42,190 nucleotides of DNA, from positions 1 to 42,190 of the forward strand of contig NZ_SROX01000030.1 in the NCBI RefSeq assembly GCF_013141915.1. The letters run 5' to 3'. The stretch's first letter is position 1; each line of letters opens with the position of its first letter. Below are positions 15,343-25,421 of the stretch, one piece after another. The notes below the pieces were generated by a model. That model had not been told where the DNA came from. It saw only the letters and a list, made by a program, of their open reading frames with translations, and made no database searches. The translations under genes were made by a program, and so were the position numbers. This DNA is from Cupriavidus necator. GTDB lineage: Bacteria > Pseudomonadota > Gammaproteobacteria > Burkholderiales > Burkholderiaceae.

Positions 15343-16134
15343 CTAGAACGTCTTGCTCAGCGATCCCCAGACCGTGGCGCGGCCAAGGTAGCGCCCTTGG
15401 GCGCTGGTGTACACGGCCCGGTCGGCATTGGTATCGATATACGCCAGCGCCAGCGTGAAGCCGTTGCCGAGGTCCTTGGTCAGCCCAAGCTTCCAATCGG
15501 CGTAGGAGGCATCGGCCGCCTGCACTTTCTGGTAGCCCGCGTGGGCGTTGAGTGTCAGGCCCCAGAACCCGAGCGGCACGTTGGCCGACAGATCCGCATA
15601 CCAGCTGTGGCGGCTCTCGGCCAACCCGAACAGGTTGGTCGGCGCATAGGAATACTTTAGCGTCACCGGGCCGTAGCCGACGCCGACGTAGAGCTCGGTG
15701 GTGTCGGGGCTGGTGTAGCGGTCCGGATAGCTGCCCGGATAGTAGTACTGCAGCACGCCCACGTCGGTGCTCCAGCCGCTGTCGCCAAATGCATGGCGGT
15801 AGCCGCCGTAGAAATCCATCTCGATGGGCGCCGAAACGTCCGGGTGGCTGTCGCCCAGCCAGCTGATGCTGGCGTTCCAGTTGCCGAGGTAAAAGCCGCT
15901 GGCATGGCTGTAGTCGAAGCCGCCCTGGATCGCGGGGCGCCCGCTGCTTTGCGTCAGGCCTCGGTAGCGGTAGTCGCTGGCCAGCGCAAGGTTGGCGCTG
16001 AGCGTGTGGGCAGCGGCGGCGTCCGCCGTATCGGAGGCTTGCGCCAGGACGGGCGTGGCATTGGCCAGCCACAGGGCAGCGGCCAGCGCGGCTGGTGCGG
16101 CGTGGTGGCCGGTGGAGTTGCGAAGCAAGGTCAT
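15343..16134 (-). CDS. TorF-family putative outer-membrane porin
   Basis: A 263-aa protein with a signal peptide (about 1-31, cleavage near VLAQA). It matches the TorF putative porin family: the conserved start LSANLALASDYRYRGLTQSS, alternating aromatic beta strands, and a C-terminal Phe ending WGSLSKTF, the sorting signal of outer-membrane barrels. Repeated Tyr/Trp girdle residues (YYYPGSYPDRY, YVGVGYGPVTLKYSY) support a beta-barrel of about 10-12 strands. Transported substrate is unknown for the family. An orphan minus-strand terminator lies about 70 bp upstream of the start, inside any longer leader. Confidence 0.88.
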   Translation of the reverse strand: MTLLRNSTGHHAAPAALAAALWLANATPVLAQASDTADAAAAHTLSANLALASDYRYRGLTQSSGRPAIQGGFDYSHASGFYLGNWNASISWLGDSHPDVSAPIEMDFYGGYRHAFGDSGWSTDVGVLQYYYPGSYPDRYTSPDTTELYVGVGYGPVTLKYSYAPTNLFGLAESRHSWYADLSANVPLGFWGLTLNAHAGYQKVQAADASYADWKLGLTKDLGNGFTLALAYIDTNADRAVYTSAQGRYLGRATVWGSLSKTF

Positions 16135-16201
16135 GGTCGAAGGTGGCGGATTGAAGGCGCGTCCGCATCAGGACGCCCCGCCACGATAGGGACTTCGACA
16201 T

Positions 16202-16225
16202 AAAAACGGCGTCAAGAGACGCCGT
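16202..16225 (-). terminator. Intrinsic terminator on the minus strand upstream of the porin gene
   Basis: Read on the minus strand, ACGGCGTC-TCTT-GACGCCGT is a perfect 8-bp stem with a 4-nt loop whose 3' arm runs into five T residues (16206 down to 16202). It is a good Rho-independent terminator. No minus-strand gene precedes it: the DUF72 gene on the right is on the plus strand. It could end a small RNA or act as an attenuator in the porin leader. Confidence 0.65.
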
Positions 16226-16399
16226 GACCGTATTGAAATGCGGTAAACGCCTTATGCCGGCGCAGCCGCCTGCTGCAGTGGCGCTGCGCCAAGGCGCGGA
16301 TCTTGCGGGGCTGGCCTGGATGGCTCTCCCATGAGGGGCGCCAGGGATGTCGCGCGGGCAAGTATGGCGCCGTCGATTGCAAAAAGTACAGACCAGGGC

Positions 16400-17275
16400 A
16401 TGGCGATGATCCGGATCGGCATTTCAGGCTGGCGCTATGCCGGCTGGCGCGGCGTGTTCTATCCCGACGGGCTGGCGCAGCGGCGCGAGCTGGAATTCGC
16501 GTCGCGCGCGGTTGAGACCATCGAGATCAATGGCTCGCACTACGCGCTGCAGACGCCGAAAAGCTATCGCGCCTGGCATCAGGCCACGCCGCCGGGCTTT
16601 GTGTTCAGCGTCAAGGGCCCACGCTACCTGACCCACATGCTGCGTTTTCGCGACGACTCGGCACGGCCGGCGATGGCCAACTTCTTTGCTTCCGGCGTGC
16701 TGGCACTGGAAGAAAAGCTGGGGCCTGTGCTGTGGCAGTTTCCGCCCAACTTTGGCTTCGATCCCGAGCGCATGGACCGCTTCCTGTCGCTGATTCCGCA
16801 CGACACGCACAGTGCCCGCGAACTGGCGCGGCACCACAATCGGAACGTCAGTGACCCGTGGTACGAGACGAGTCGCCGGCGCCCGATCCGACATGCGGTG
16901 GAAATCCGCCACGCCAGCTTCTGCACGCCGGAATTTCCGGCCTTGCTGCGCCGCCACCGGGTGGCGCTGGTGATCTCCGACGCCGTCGCCGACTGGCCCT
17001 ATGCCGAGGACGTGACCAGCAATTTCCTGTACCTGCGCCTGCATGGCACCGAGACCCTGTATGGCGGCGCCTATTCCGATGCGGCGCTGGACCGCTGGGC
17101 CGCGCGGCTGGTCAAGTGGGCCAACGGCCAGGAGCCGGCCGATGCGCAGCGGATCTCGCCGAAACGGCCGAGGGCGGCCGCGCATCGGGACGTCTACTGC
17201 TATTTCGACAACGACAAGAAGGTCAAGGCGCCGTTCGATGCGCAGCGGCTGCGCGCCCGGATCGAGGAAAAATAG
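16400..17275 (+). CDS. DUF72 (YecE-like) family protein
   Basis: A 291-aa cytosolic protein of the DUF72 family, predicted TIM-barrel fold. Family signatures are IRIGISGWRYAGWRGVFYP at the N-terminus, the VETIEINGSHYALQ strand, FVFSVKGPRYLTH, LGPVLWQFPPNF, AVEIRHASF and the late YLRLHG. No catalytic activity is established for the family. The start is ATG at 16400 or 16406; both precede the conserved IRIGISGW and the ribosome site is weak. It is convergent with the antiporter operon end (31 bp apart) and has no operon partner. Confidence 0.88.
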   Translation: MAMIRIGISGWRYAGWRGVFYPDGLAQRRELEFASRAVETIEINGSHYALQTPKSYRAWHQATPPGFVFSVKGPRYLTHMLRFRDDSARPAMANFFASGVLALEEKLGPVLWQFPPNFGFDPERMDRFLSLIPHDTHSARELARHHNRNVSDPWYETSRRRPIRHAVEIRHASFCTPEFPALLRRHRVALVISDAVADWPYAEDVTSNFLYLRLHGTETLYGGAYSDAALDRWAARLVKWANGQEPADAQRISPKRPRAAAHRDVYCYFDNDKKVKAPFDAQRLRARIEEK

Positions 17276-17306
17276 ACGAGCGGTGGCGATGCCGCGGGGG
17301 CTGTGC

Positions 17307-17651
17307 TCAATCGCGGATGCGCGGCATCCAGCCGCTGCCGCGCGTGCGCGGGTCTACCGGCAGCTGCCGCTGCAGCGCGGCCTTGGCCAGCATGTGGGCG
17401 CTGATCGGTGCGGTCAGGAACAGGAACGCGGTCACCAGCAGCTCATGCAGGCTGGCTTCCCCGCGGAAGCTGAAATACGCCACCGAAGCCAGCACCACGC
17501 CGCCCACGCCGAGCGTGGTCGACTTGGTCGGCCCATGCAGGCGCATGAAGAAATCCGGCAACCGGAACAGCCCGATGGCCCCGACCAGCATGAACACGCT
17601 GCCCACCAGCAGCAGCGCGCAGACGATGAATTCGGCAACAGGATGCAGCAT
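17307..17651 (-). CDS. mrpG: Mrp-type cation/H+ antiporter subunit G
   Basis: A 114-aa membrane protein with three helices. The family signature GAIGLFRLPDFFMRLHGPTKSTTLGV is present across residues 26-50. Subunit G is a small accessory part of the hetero-oligomeric Mrp/Pha/Mnh antiporter, needed for assembly and activity. It is the last gene of the minus-strand operon, starting 12 bp after the end of subunit F. No clear T-run terminator is seen in the 31 bp before the convergent DUF72 gene. Confidence 0.92.
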   Translation of the reverse strand: MLHPVAEFIVCALLLVGSVFMLVGAIGLFRLPDFFMRLHGPTKSTTLGVGGVVLASVAYFSFRGEASLHELLVTAFLFLTAPISAHMLAKAALQRQLPVDPRTRGSGWMPRIRD

Positions 17652-17663
17652 GGCCCGGGCCTC

Positions 17664-17936
17664 CTAGTATTCGATGATATCGCCGCGCTGCAGGTACTTC
17701 GACAGCGCCACGGTGGCAACGAAGCCCATCACCGCGAGCAGCAGCGCGGCCTCGAAGAACAGCGCCGAATCCAGGCTGATGCCCAGCACCACGATCAGCG
17801 CGATGGCGTTGATGTTGAGCGTATCGAGCGCAACGATGCGATCGGGCAGGCTGGGCCCGCGCAGCAGCCGCGCGAGCGTCAGCACAAAGGCCAGGCCCAG
17901 GATCGCCAGGCAGACCGGAATCACGATGGCAAGCAT
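17664..17936 (-). CDS. mrpF: Mrp-type cation/H+ antiporter subunit F
   Basis: A 90-aa membrane protein with three helices (about 3-22, 35-55, 60-78). The RLLRGPSLPDRIVALDTLN segment with the conserved Asp is characteristic of MrpF/PhaF. It overlaps the end of subunit E by 16 bp, so translation is probably coupled. The MrpF family is an accessory membrane subunit; its exact role is less clear than that of A and D. Confidence 0.92.
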   Translation of the reverse strand: MLAIVIPVCLAILGLAFVLTLARLLRGPSLPDRIVALDTLNINAIALIVVLGISLDSALFFEAALLLAVMGFVATVALSKYLQRGDIIEY

Positions 17937-18424
17937 TGGAAGATCTCCTTGAGCGGGGTTTCATAGCGCGACTTGATCAGCGCGACCAGCGCGGCCTCTT
18001 CTTCCAGGTCCAGCACATGGACCAGCAAGGCGCGGCGGTCGTCGCTCAGTTCGGCGCAGAGCGTGCCCGGGCTGAGCGAGACGATGCTGATCAGCGCGGT
18101 GGTGGCGAGTTCATGCTCGACGTCGAGCGGGACCACGATAAACCCCGGGCGCAGCCGCGCGGTGCGTCCCAGCACCATCACGGCCACTTCCAGGTTGGCC
18201 TTGACGATATCGATCAGCACATGGCAGCTCAGGCGCAGGATCAGGTCCGGGCGCGACAGGCGGAAGGCACCCAGCACCAGCCAGCGGTCGGCCAGCCGGC
18301 CGATGGCCCAGCCCAGCACCGCGCCCAGCAGCCAGTGGCCCGGCGCGACGCTCTGGACCAGCATCAGCCACATCAGCATCAGGATCAGGCTGAGCCAGGG
18401 ATGGGGCAGCAGGCGACGCCACAT
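17921..18424 (-). CDS. mrpE: Mrp-type cation/H+ antiporter subunit E
   Basis: A 167-aa protein with two to three N-terminal helices and a soluble C-terminal domain. The LSLILMLMWLMLVQS start, the DIVKANLEVAVMVLG segment and SIVSLSPGTLCAELSDDRRALLVHVLD match MrpE/PhaE. In studied Mrp systems E helps assembly of the complex. It starts 3 bp after the end of subunit D, in keeping with the tightly packed operon. Confidence 0.92.
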   Translation of the reverse strand: MWRRLLPHPWLSLILMLMWLMLVQSVAPGHWLLGAVLGWAIGRLADRWLVLGAFRLSRPDLILRLSCHVLIDIVKANLEVAVMVLGRTARLRPGFIVVPLDVEHELATTALISIVSLSPGTLCAELSDDRRALLVHVLDLEEEAALVALIKSRYETPLKEIFQCLPS

Positions 18425-18427
18425 GCT

Positions 18428-19969
18428 CTACCCCCGCTCGCCGGGCAGCACCGCCCGCAGGTAGGCGGCGCGGTCCAGTAGTTGCGCGGCGGCATCCGCC
18501 ACGTAGTCGCTGACCGGGCGCGCGCCCACGGTCAGCGCCAGGTTGCCCGCCAGCAGCAGCATGCAGCAGGCCAGCTTGCGCGCGTCGGGCCGCACCCGCA
18601 GGCGCGCCGCGCCGGGATGGTCTTCATCCAGATATTCCGCGCCTTCGGCCACGCGCTGCGCTTCATGCGGCAGGCGCCACAGCAGCCGCGTACCGGTGCG
18701 GGAGACGGCGATCAGCAGCAGCAGACTGGACCCTAGGACCGCGGGCCACAGCACCGGCATCCATGGCGCCGGCGTGGCACGCAGGATCATGAGCTTGCCC
18801 AGGAAGCCCGACAGCGGCGGCAAGCCCACCGCCGCGACCACGCCCACCAGGTACAGCAGCCCCGCCAGCCGCGAGGCGCTGACCGGGGCACCGTCGGTGC
18901 GCGCGGCTTCCGGCTCGAGCGCATCGGCCAGCAGGAACAGCGCCGCCGTGCACAGCGTGGTGCTGAGCAGGTAGTACAGCGCCGCGGCCCAGCCGGCCTG
19001 GGTTTGCATCGACACGCACGCCGCCAGCAGGCCAACCGACGCCACCACCAGGTAGCTGGTCATGGTGCGCAGCGCCGTGGCGGCCAGCGCGCCCAGCGCG
19101 CCGACCGCCAGCGTGGCCAGCGCCAGCACGAACACCCAGTCATGCAGGAACGGCGCCAGCAGCCCTTGCGCGCCCCCGAAGATCAGCGCATCGCAACGCA
19201 GCATCGCGTAGATGCCGACCTTGGTCATGATGGCGAACAGCGCGGCCACCGGCCCGGCCGCGCTGCCATAGGCCCGCGGCAGCCAGAAGTACAGCGGGAA
19301 CAGCGCCGCCTTGAGCGCGAACACCAGCATCAGCATCGCGCCGGCGGCCACCGCCAGCGGCAGGTCCTGGGCCGGCAACCCGGCCAGCCGCAGGCCCAGG
19401 TGCGCCATGTTGAGCGTGCCCGACAGGCCGTACAGCACGCCGATCGCCACCAGGAAGAACGACGACGCCACCAGGTTCAGGATCACGTAGTGCAGCCCGG
19501 CGCCGATGCGCGCGCGGCCCGCCCCATGGACCAGCAGCGCGTACGAAGCGATCAGCAGGATCTCGAAAAAGACGAAGAGGTTGAACAGGTCGCCCGCCAG
19601 GAACGCGCCGTTCAGGCCCATCAGCTGGAACTGGAACAGCGCGTGGAAGTGCCGCCCCTGCCGGGCCGTGCCGTCGCCCGCCGCGGCCAGCGCGGCGACC
19701 GCAAGGACCGCGGTCAGCGCCAGCATCATCGCGCCGGTGCGGTCCAGCTGCAGCACGATGCCGAACGGCGCGCTCCAGTTGCCCATGGCGTAGACCGCGA
19801 TGTCGCCGCCGGCCGCATGGCGCAGCAGCAGCACGGCCACCGGCACCAGCAGCAGCGTCGCCACCGCGCTGGCCAGGCGCTGCGCGTGCAGCCGCTGCGC
19901 CGGCATCGCGGTCAGCAGCGCACCGGCAAACATGGGAACCAGAATGGGCAGCAGCATGGCATGGTTCAT
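18428..19969 (-). CDS. mrpD: Mrp-type cation/H+ antiporter subunit D
   Basis: A 513-aa polytopic protein of the NuoM/NuoN/ND2-4 fold, one of the two proposed ion-translocating subunits. The TM5 glutamate is in LFVFFEILLIASYALL. The TM7-8 lysine region reads ALKAALFPLYFWLPRAYG, and the later lysine region FAIMTKVGIYAMLR is also kept. These are the residues linked to proton/cation movement in the complex I-related antiporters. It starts by overlapping the subunit C stop (19966-19969). Expected length for MrpD. Confidence 0.94.
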   Translation of the reverse strand: MNHAMLLPILVPMFAGALLTAMPAQRLHAQRLASAVATLLLVPVAVLLLRHAAGGDIAVYAMGNWSAPFGIVLQLDRTGAMMLALTAVLAVAALAAAGDGTARQGRHFHALFQFQLMGLNGAFLAGDLFNLFVFFEILLIASYALLVHGAGRARIGAGLHYVILNLVASSFFLVAIGVLYGLSGTLNMAHLGLRLAGLPAQDLPLAVAAGAMLMLVFALKAALFPLYFWLPRAYGSAAGPVAALFAIMTKVGIYAMLRCDALIFGGAQGLLAPFLHDWVFVLALATLAVGALGALAATALRTMTSYLVVASVGLLAACVSMQTQAGWAAALYYLLSTTLCTAALFLLADALEPEAARTDGAPVSASRLAGLLYLVGVVAAVGLPPLSGFLGKLMILRATPAPWMPVLWPAVLGSSLLLLIAVSRTGTRLLWRLPHEAQRVAEGAEYLDEDHPGAARLRVRPDARKLACCMLLLAGNLALTVGARPVSDYVADAAAQLLDRAAYLRAVLPGERG

Positions 19970-20342
19970 GGCCGCGGCTCCGTGCCGCTGCCGTCGGCAG
20001 CGTGGTCCTCGCGCGCCTGCGGCTGGCCGGCGGCGTCGACATGGTCGCTGCCGGTGAGGCCCAGCGAGCGCAGCGCCAGCACCACCGCGAACGCGGTCAT
20101 GCCGAAGGCGATGACGATGGCGGTCAGCACCAGCGCCTGCGGCAGCGGATCGGCATAGCTGGCCCCCGGCGCGATCACCGGCGGGCGGCCGATCGACAAG
20201 CGCCCCATGCCCAGCAGGAACAGGCTGACCGCATACGACAGCAGGGTCAGCCCCAGCACCACCGTGAACACGCGCTCGCGCAGCAGCAGGTAGATGCCGG
20301 CGGCGGTCAGGATGCCGATGGTGATGGCGTAGAGCGCGGCCA

Positions 20343-20343
<1 letters not shown>
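19966..20343 (-). CDS. mrpC: Mrp-type cation/H+ antiporter subunit C
   Basis: A 125-aa NuoK-like membrane protein with three helices. ITIGILTAAGIYLLLRERVF and the second-helix VVLGLTLLSYAVSLFLLGMG, then DPLPQALVLTAIVIAFGMTA, are family marks. The last 35 residues form a charged tail, longer than usual. The start overlaps the stop of the fused A/B gene as ATGA, and the stop overlaps the D start. MrpC couples to D in the membrane arm by analogy with complex I. Confidence 0.93.
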
Positions 20344-23147
<2,804 letters not shown>

Positions 23148-23445
23148 GCGCGCGGCCTCAGCCATTGCCCGGGGTCGCGGCCGGCGTGCGCGCGCCGGTG
23201 ACGTGCCGGGCGGCAGGTCGGGCAATGGACTGGCATCGGATAGTCGGGGCGGTGGTCATGGTCTGGATTCTCTCGGCAGGCGATCCCGGCCGCTACTGTC
23301 CGGATTCTGCCGTCATTGCGCAAGCCGTGCCAGCCAATCGCCGCAATTTGCAAAAATATCATCGACTCGCGCAAGAAACTGAAAGGCGCATCGTCGGCCG
23401 TGCCGGGGGGCAGTGGCAACGACCCGCAGAGCGGGGACCGAGCCG
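23148..23445. other. Intergenic stretch upstream of the antiporter operon
   Basis: The left part of the 416-bp gap between mrpA (minus) and the crotonase gene (plus). It must hold the antiporter promoter. Frames in it are short and lack ribosome sites. No clear -10/-35 pair was found by eye; the right part contains the perfect inverted repeat listed separately. Confidence 0.45.
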
Positions 23446-23476
23446 CGCCAGCGATATCCGGTAAATATCGCTGGCG
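23446..23476. promoter_or_regulatory. 12-bp perfect inverted repeat upstream of the crotonase gene
   Basis: CGCCAGCGATAT (23446-23457) and ATATCGCTGGCG (23465-23476) are exact reverse complements separated by 7 bp. The repeat lies 87 bp before the crotonase start and about 300 bp before mrpA. No T run follows on either strand, which favours a protein-binding site or an RNA leader hairpin over a terminator. No regulator is assigned. Confidence 0.5.
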
Positions 23477-23563
23477 AATAAATGAATATTAGACGCCGGG
23501 GCGTCCCTGGCTTAGCCTTGGCCCCAAGACAGGCTATCCCACCCCGCATCCGGAGCCCTCACC

Positions 23564-24361
23564 ATGACCCAGTTCCTTCTCTACCAACAGCAGGACCACA
23601 TCGTCACGCTGACGATGAACGAGCCCGAGCGGCGCAATCCGCTGACCGGCAACACCGCGGTGGCGGAATTCCTGGCCGCGATCGAGCGCATCCATGGCGA
23701 CCGCAGCGTGCGCGCGGTGGTCATTACCGGCGCCGGCACGGCGTTCTCGTCGGGCGGCAATATCAAGGACATGGAGCGGCAGGCTTCGGGCACGGTGCCG
23801 GGCATGGAGATCCGCCAGGACTACCGCTGCGGCATCCAGCGGCTGCCGCTGGCCCTGTTCAACCTGGAAGTGCCGGTGATCGCCGCGGTCAACGGCGCGG
23901 CCATGGGCGCGGGACTGGACCTGGCCTGCATGTGCGACATCCGCATTGCCTCGGAACGCGCGCAGTTCGCCGAGTCCTTCGTCAAGCTGGGCATCATTCC
24001 GGGCGACGGCGGCGCGTGGCTGCTGCCGCGCGTGATCGGCCTGTCGCGGGCGGCCGAAATGACTTTCACCGGCCAGCCGATCGACGCGAAGCTGGCGCTG
24101 GAATGGAACCTGGTGTCGCGCGTGGTCGCACCGGACGCGCTGCTGCCCACCGCTTATGAACTGGCTGGCCGCATTGCCGCCAACCCGCCGCACGCGGTGC
24201 GGCTGGCCAAGCGCCTGATGCGCGAGGCGATGCATACCCGGCTCGATACGCTGCTGGAACTGTCGGCCGGCTTCCAGGCGCTGTCGCACCAGACCGCCGA
24301 CCACCGCGAAGCGGTGCAGGCCTTCCTGGACAAGCGCACGCCGGTGTTTACCGGAAACTGA
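23564..24361 (+). CDS. Enoyl-CoA hydratase/isomerase (crotonase) family protein with altered active site
   Basis: A 265-aa crotonase-fold enzyme, cytosolic, acting on an acyl-CoA. The oxyanion-hole segments are SSGGNIKDM (62-70) and AAMGAGLDLA (112-121). Aligned on GIIPGDGGAWLLP, the position of the first catalytic glutamate of enoyl-CoA hydratases is Phe139, while the second (E165) remains. The GDGG turn adds Asp148. This pattern argues against a standard syn-hydratase; isomerase or another crotonase reaction is possible. The start at 23564 has GGAG 8 nt upstream. It is a single gene, convergent with iclR (27 bp), and not part of the thiolase operon, although the subject matter is related. 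Confidence 0.87.
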   Translation: MTQFLLYQQQDHIVTLTMNEPERRNPLTGNTAVAEFLAAIERIHGDRSVRAVVITGAGTAFSSGGNIKDMERQASGTVPGMEIRQDYRCGIQRLPLALFNLEVPVIAAVNGAAMGAGLDLACMCDIRIASERAQFAESFVKLGIIPGDGGAWLLPRVIGLSRAAEMTFTGQPIDAKLALEWNLVSRVVAPDALLPTAYELAGRIAANPPHAVRLAKRLMREAMHTRLDTLLELSAGFQALSHQTADHREAVQAFLDKRTPVFTGN

Positions 24362-24388
24362 AGCGGCAGCTGAAACCTCGCAAGCGCC

Positions 24389-25204
24389 CTAGCCTGCCAC
24401 GCCCAGCGCGCCTTCGACATTGCGCACCAGGCTGACCAGGCGCGGGCCGATATCCTGCTCCAGCTGCTTGCTCTGCTGGCTGAACACCGGCACCGACGCG
24501 GCGAAGATCCAGGCCTCGCCGTCGCGGCGCGCGCGCATCGGCACGGCCACCGATTCCACCTCACGGTGCAGGTCGCGATGGCCGCGGCAGAAGCCGTGCT
24601 CCTGCAGGTCGCGAGCGGCATCGGCCAGGCGCGCCTGCAGCCAGTCGGCGCGCTGCGGATCGGTGGCGCGCAGCTGGGCGAGATACGGCTCACGCTCGGC
24701 CTCGTCCAGCCGCAGCAGATACGCGCGGCCCGAGCCGGTGCGCGTGGCCGACACGCGCGTGCCGACCTCCGGCCGGAACACAGGGCTGCCCACGCCCTGC
24801 GCGATCTCGACATAAGTCAGCGCATGGCCGCTGCCGACGATCAGCTCGACCTGCCCGGCGATATGGTCGGCCAGTTCCTGCATGGCGGGCCGCGCCAGCT
24901 GGCGGATCGTCATGCGGGCCAGCGCCGGCGCGGCCAGGTTGATCAGCCCCACGCCTGGCACATAGCGCGACAGCCGCTCCGAGTAATGCAGCAAGCCCAG
25001 CCCGCACAGCGTATCGAGCAGCCGGAACAGGGTGGGCTTGGCCAGGCCGGTGCGCTCCATCAGTTCCCGGCTGCTGAGTTCCTGCACCGTCGGCGAGAAG
25101 CAGTTGAGGATCGAAACGCCCCGCGCCAGCGCGCTGACAAGGCGCGCCTCGCCGTCGGCAGCGGCGGATGGCGGGGCCACTGAGGCATGTGGAGCATTAG
25201 TCAT
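24389..25204 (-). CDS. IclR-family transcriptional regulator
   Basis: A 271-aa regulator. The N-terminal winged HTH (about 20-80) reads ALARGVSILNCFSP, ELSSRELMERTGLAKPTLFRLLDTL and YVPG. The C-terminal IclR effector domain has ELADHIAGQVELIVG, GTRVSATRTGSGRAYLL and the late SVAVPMRA and IFAASVPVFS segments. The ATG at 25204 is preferred; upstream codons in frame run through the probable operator. It is divergent from the thiolase operon with 217 bp between starts, and two copies of a palindromic site lie in the gap. It most likely controls that operon and itself; the effector is probably an intermediate of the pathway (inference). Confidence 0.9.
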   Translation of the reverse strand: MTNAPHASVAPPSAAADGEARLVSALARGVSILNCFSPTVQELSSRELMERTGLAKPTLFRLLDTLCGLGLLHYSERLSRYVPGVGLINLAAPALARMTIRQLARPAMQELADHIAGQVELIVGSGHALTYVEIAQGVGSPVFRPEVGTRVSATRTGSGRAYLLRLDEAEREPYLAQLRATDPQRADWLQARLADAARDLQEHGFCRGHRDLHREVESVAVPMRARRDGEAWIFAASVPVFSQQSKQLEQDIGPRLVSLVRNVEGALGVAG

Positions 25205-25226
25205 CTGCGGACCTGAATCTGTAGTT

Positions 25227-25248
25227 TTTTGATACACGCGTCTCAAAA
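25227..25248. promoter_or_regulatory. Palindromic IclR operator candidate, site 1
   Basis: A 22-bp imperfect palindrome with arms TTTTGATAC and GTCTCAAAA around ACGC; nine of eleven pairs match. Its left edge is 23 bp before the iclR start codon. A related 22-mer lies at 25354-25375. Likely bound by the adjacent IclR protein (inference). Confidence 0.6.
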
Positions 25249-25353
25249 CCCGGATGTTGCCCTTCGCCTTTTCCAAAGTCAAATCCGGTTTTTTGAATTT
25301 ACAGAAGGATATTCCGACGCCAGAATCCCAATTCATCGTATCGGACGAGCACT

Positions 25354-25375
25354 TTTCGGTACGGGCGTCTCAATA
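25354..25375. promoter_or_regulatory. IclR operator candidate, site 2
   Basis: This 22-mer matches site 1 at 17 of 22 positions without gaps, including an unbroken GCGTCTCAA. It is 46 bp before the thiolase start, where binding could affect the operon promoter. It is less symmetric than site 1. A weaker half-site resembling TTTTGA also lies near 25290-25295. Confidence 0.5.
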
Positions 25376-25421
25376 TCGCCACCACGACTCGCAACGCTCA
25401 GCTTTCTCAGGAGACTCCCCC

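Noticed and set aside
25254..25421. N-terminal extension of the thiolase frame by 56 residues
   Set aside because: The extension would run through an operator candidate and lacks a ribosome site. Thiolases start at the MQQAVIVDA region.
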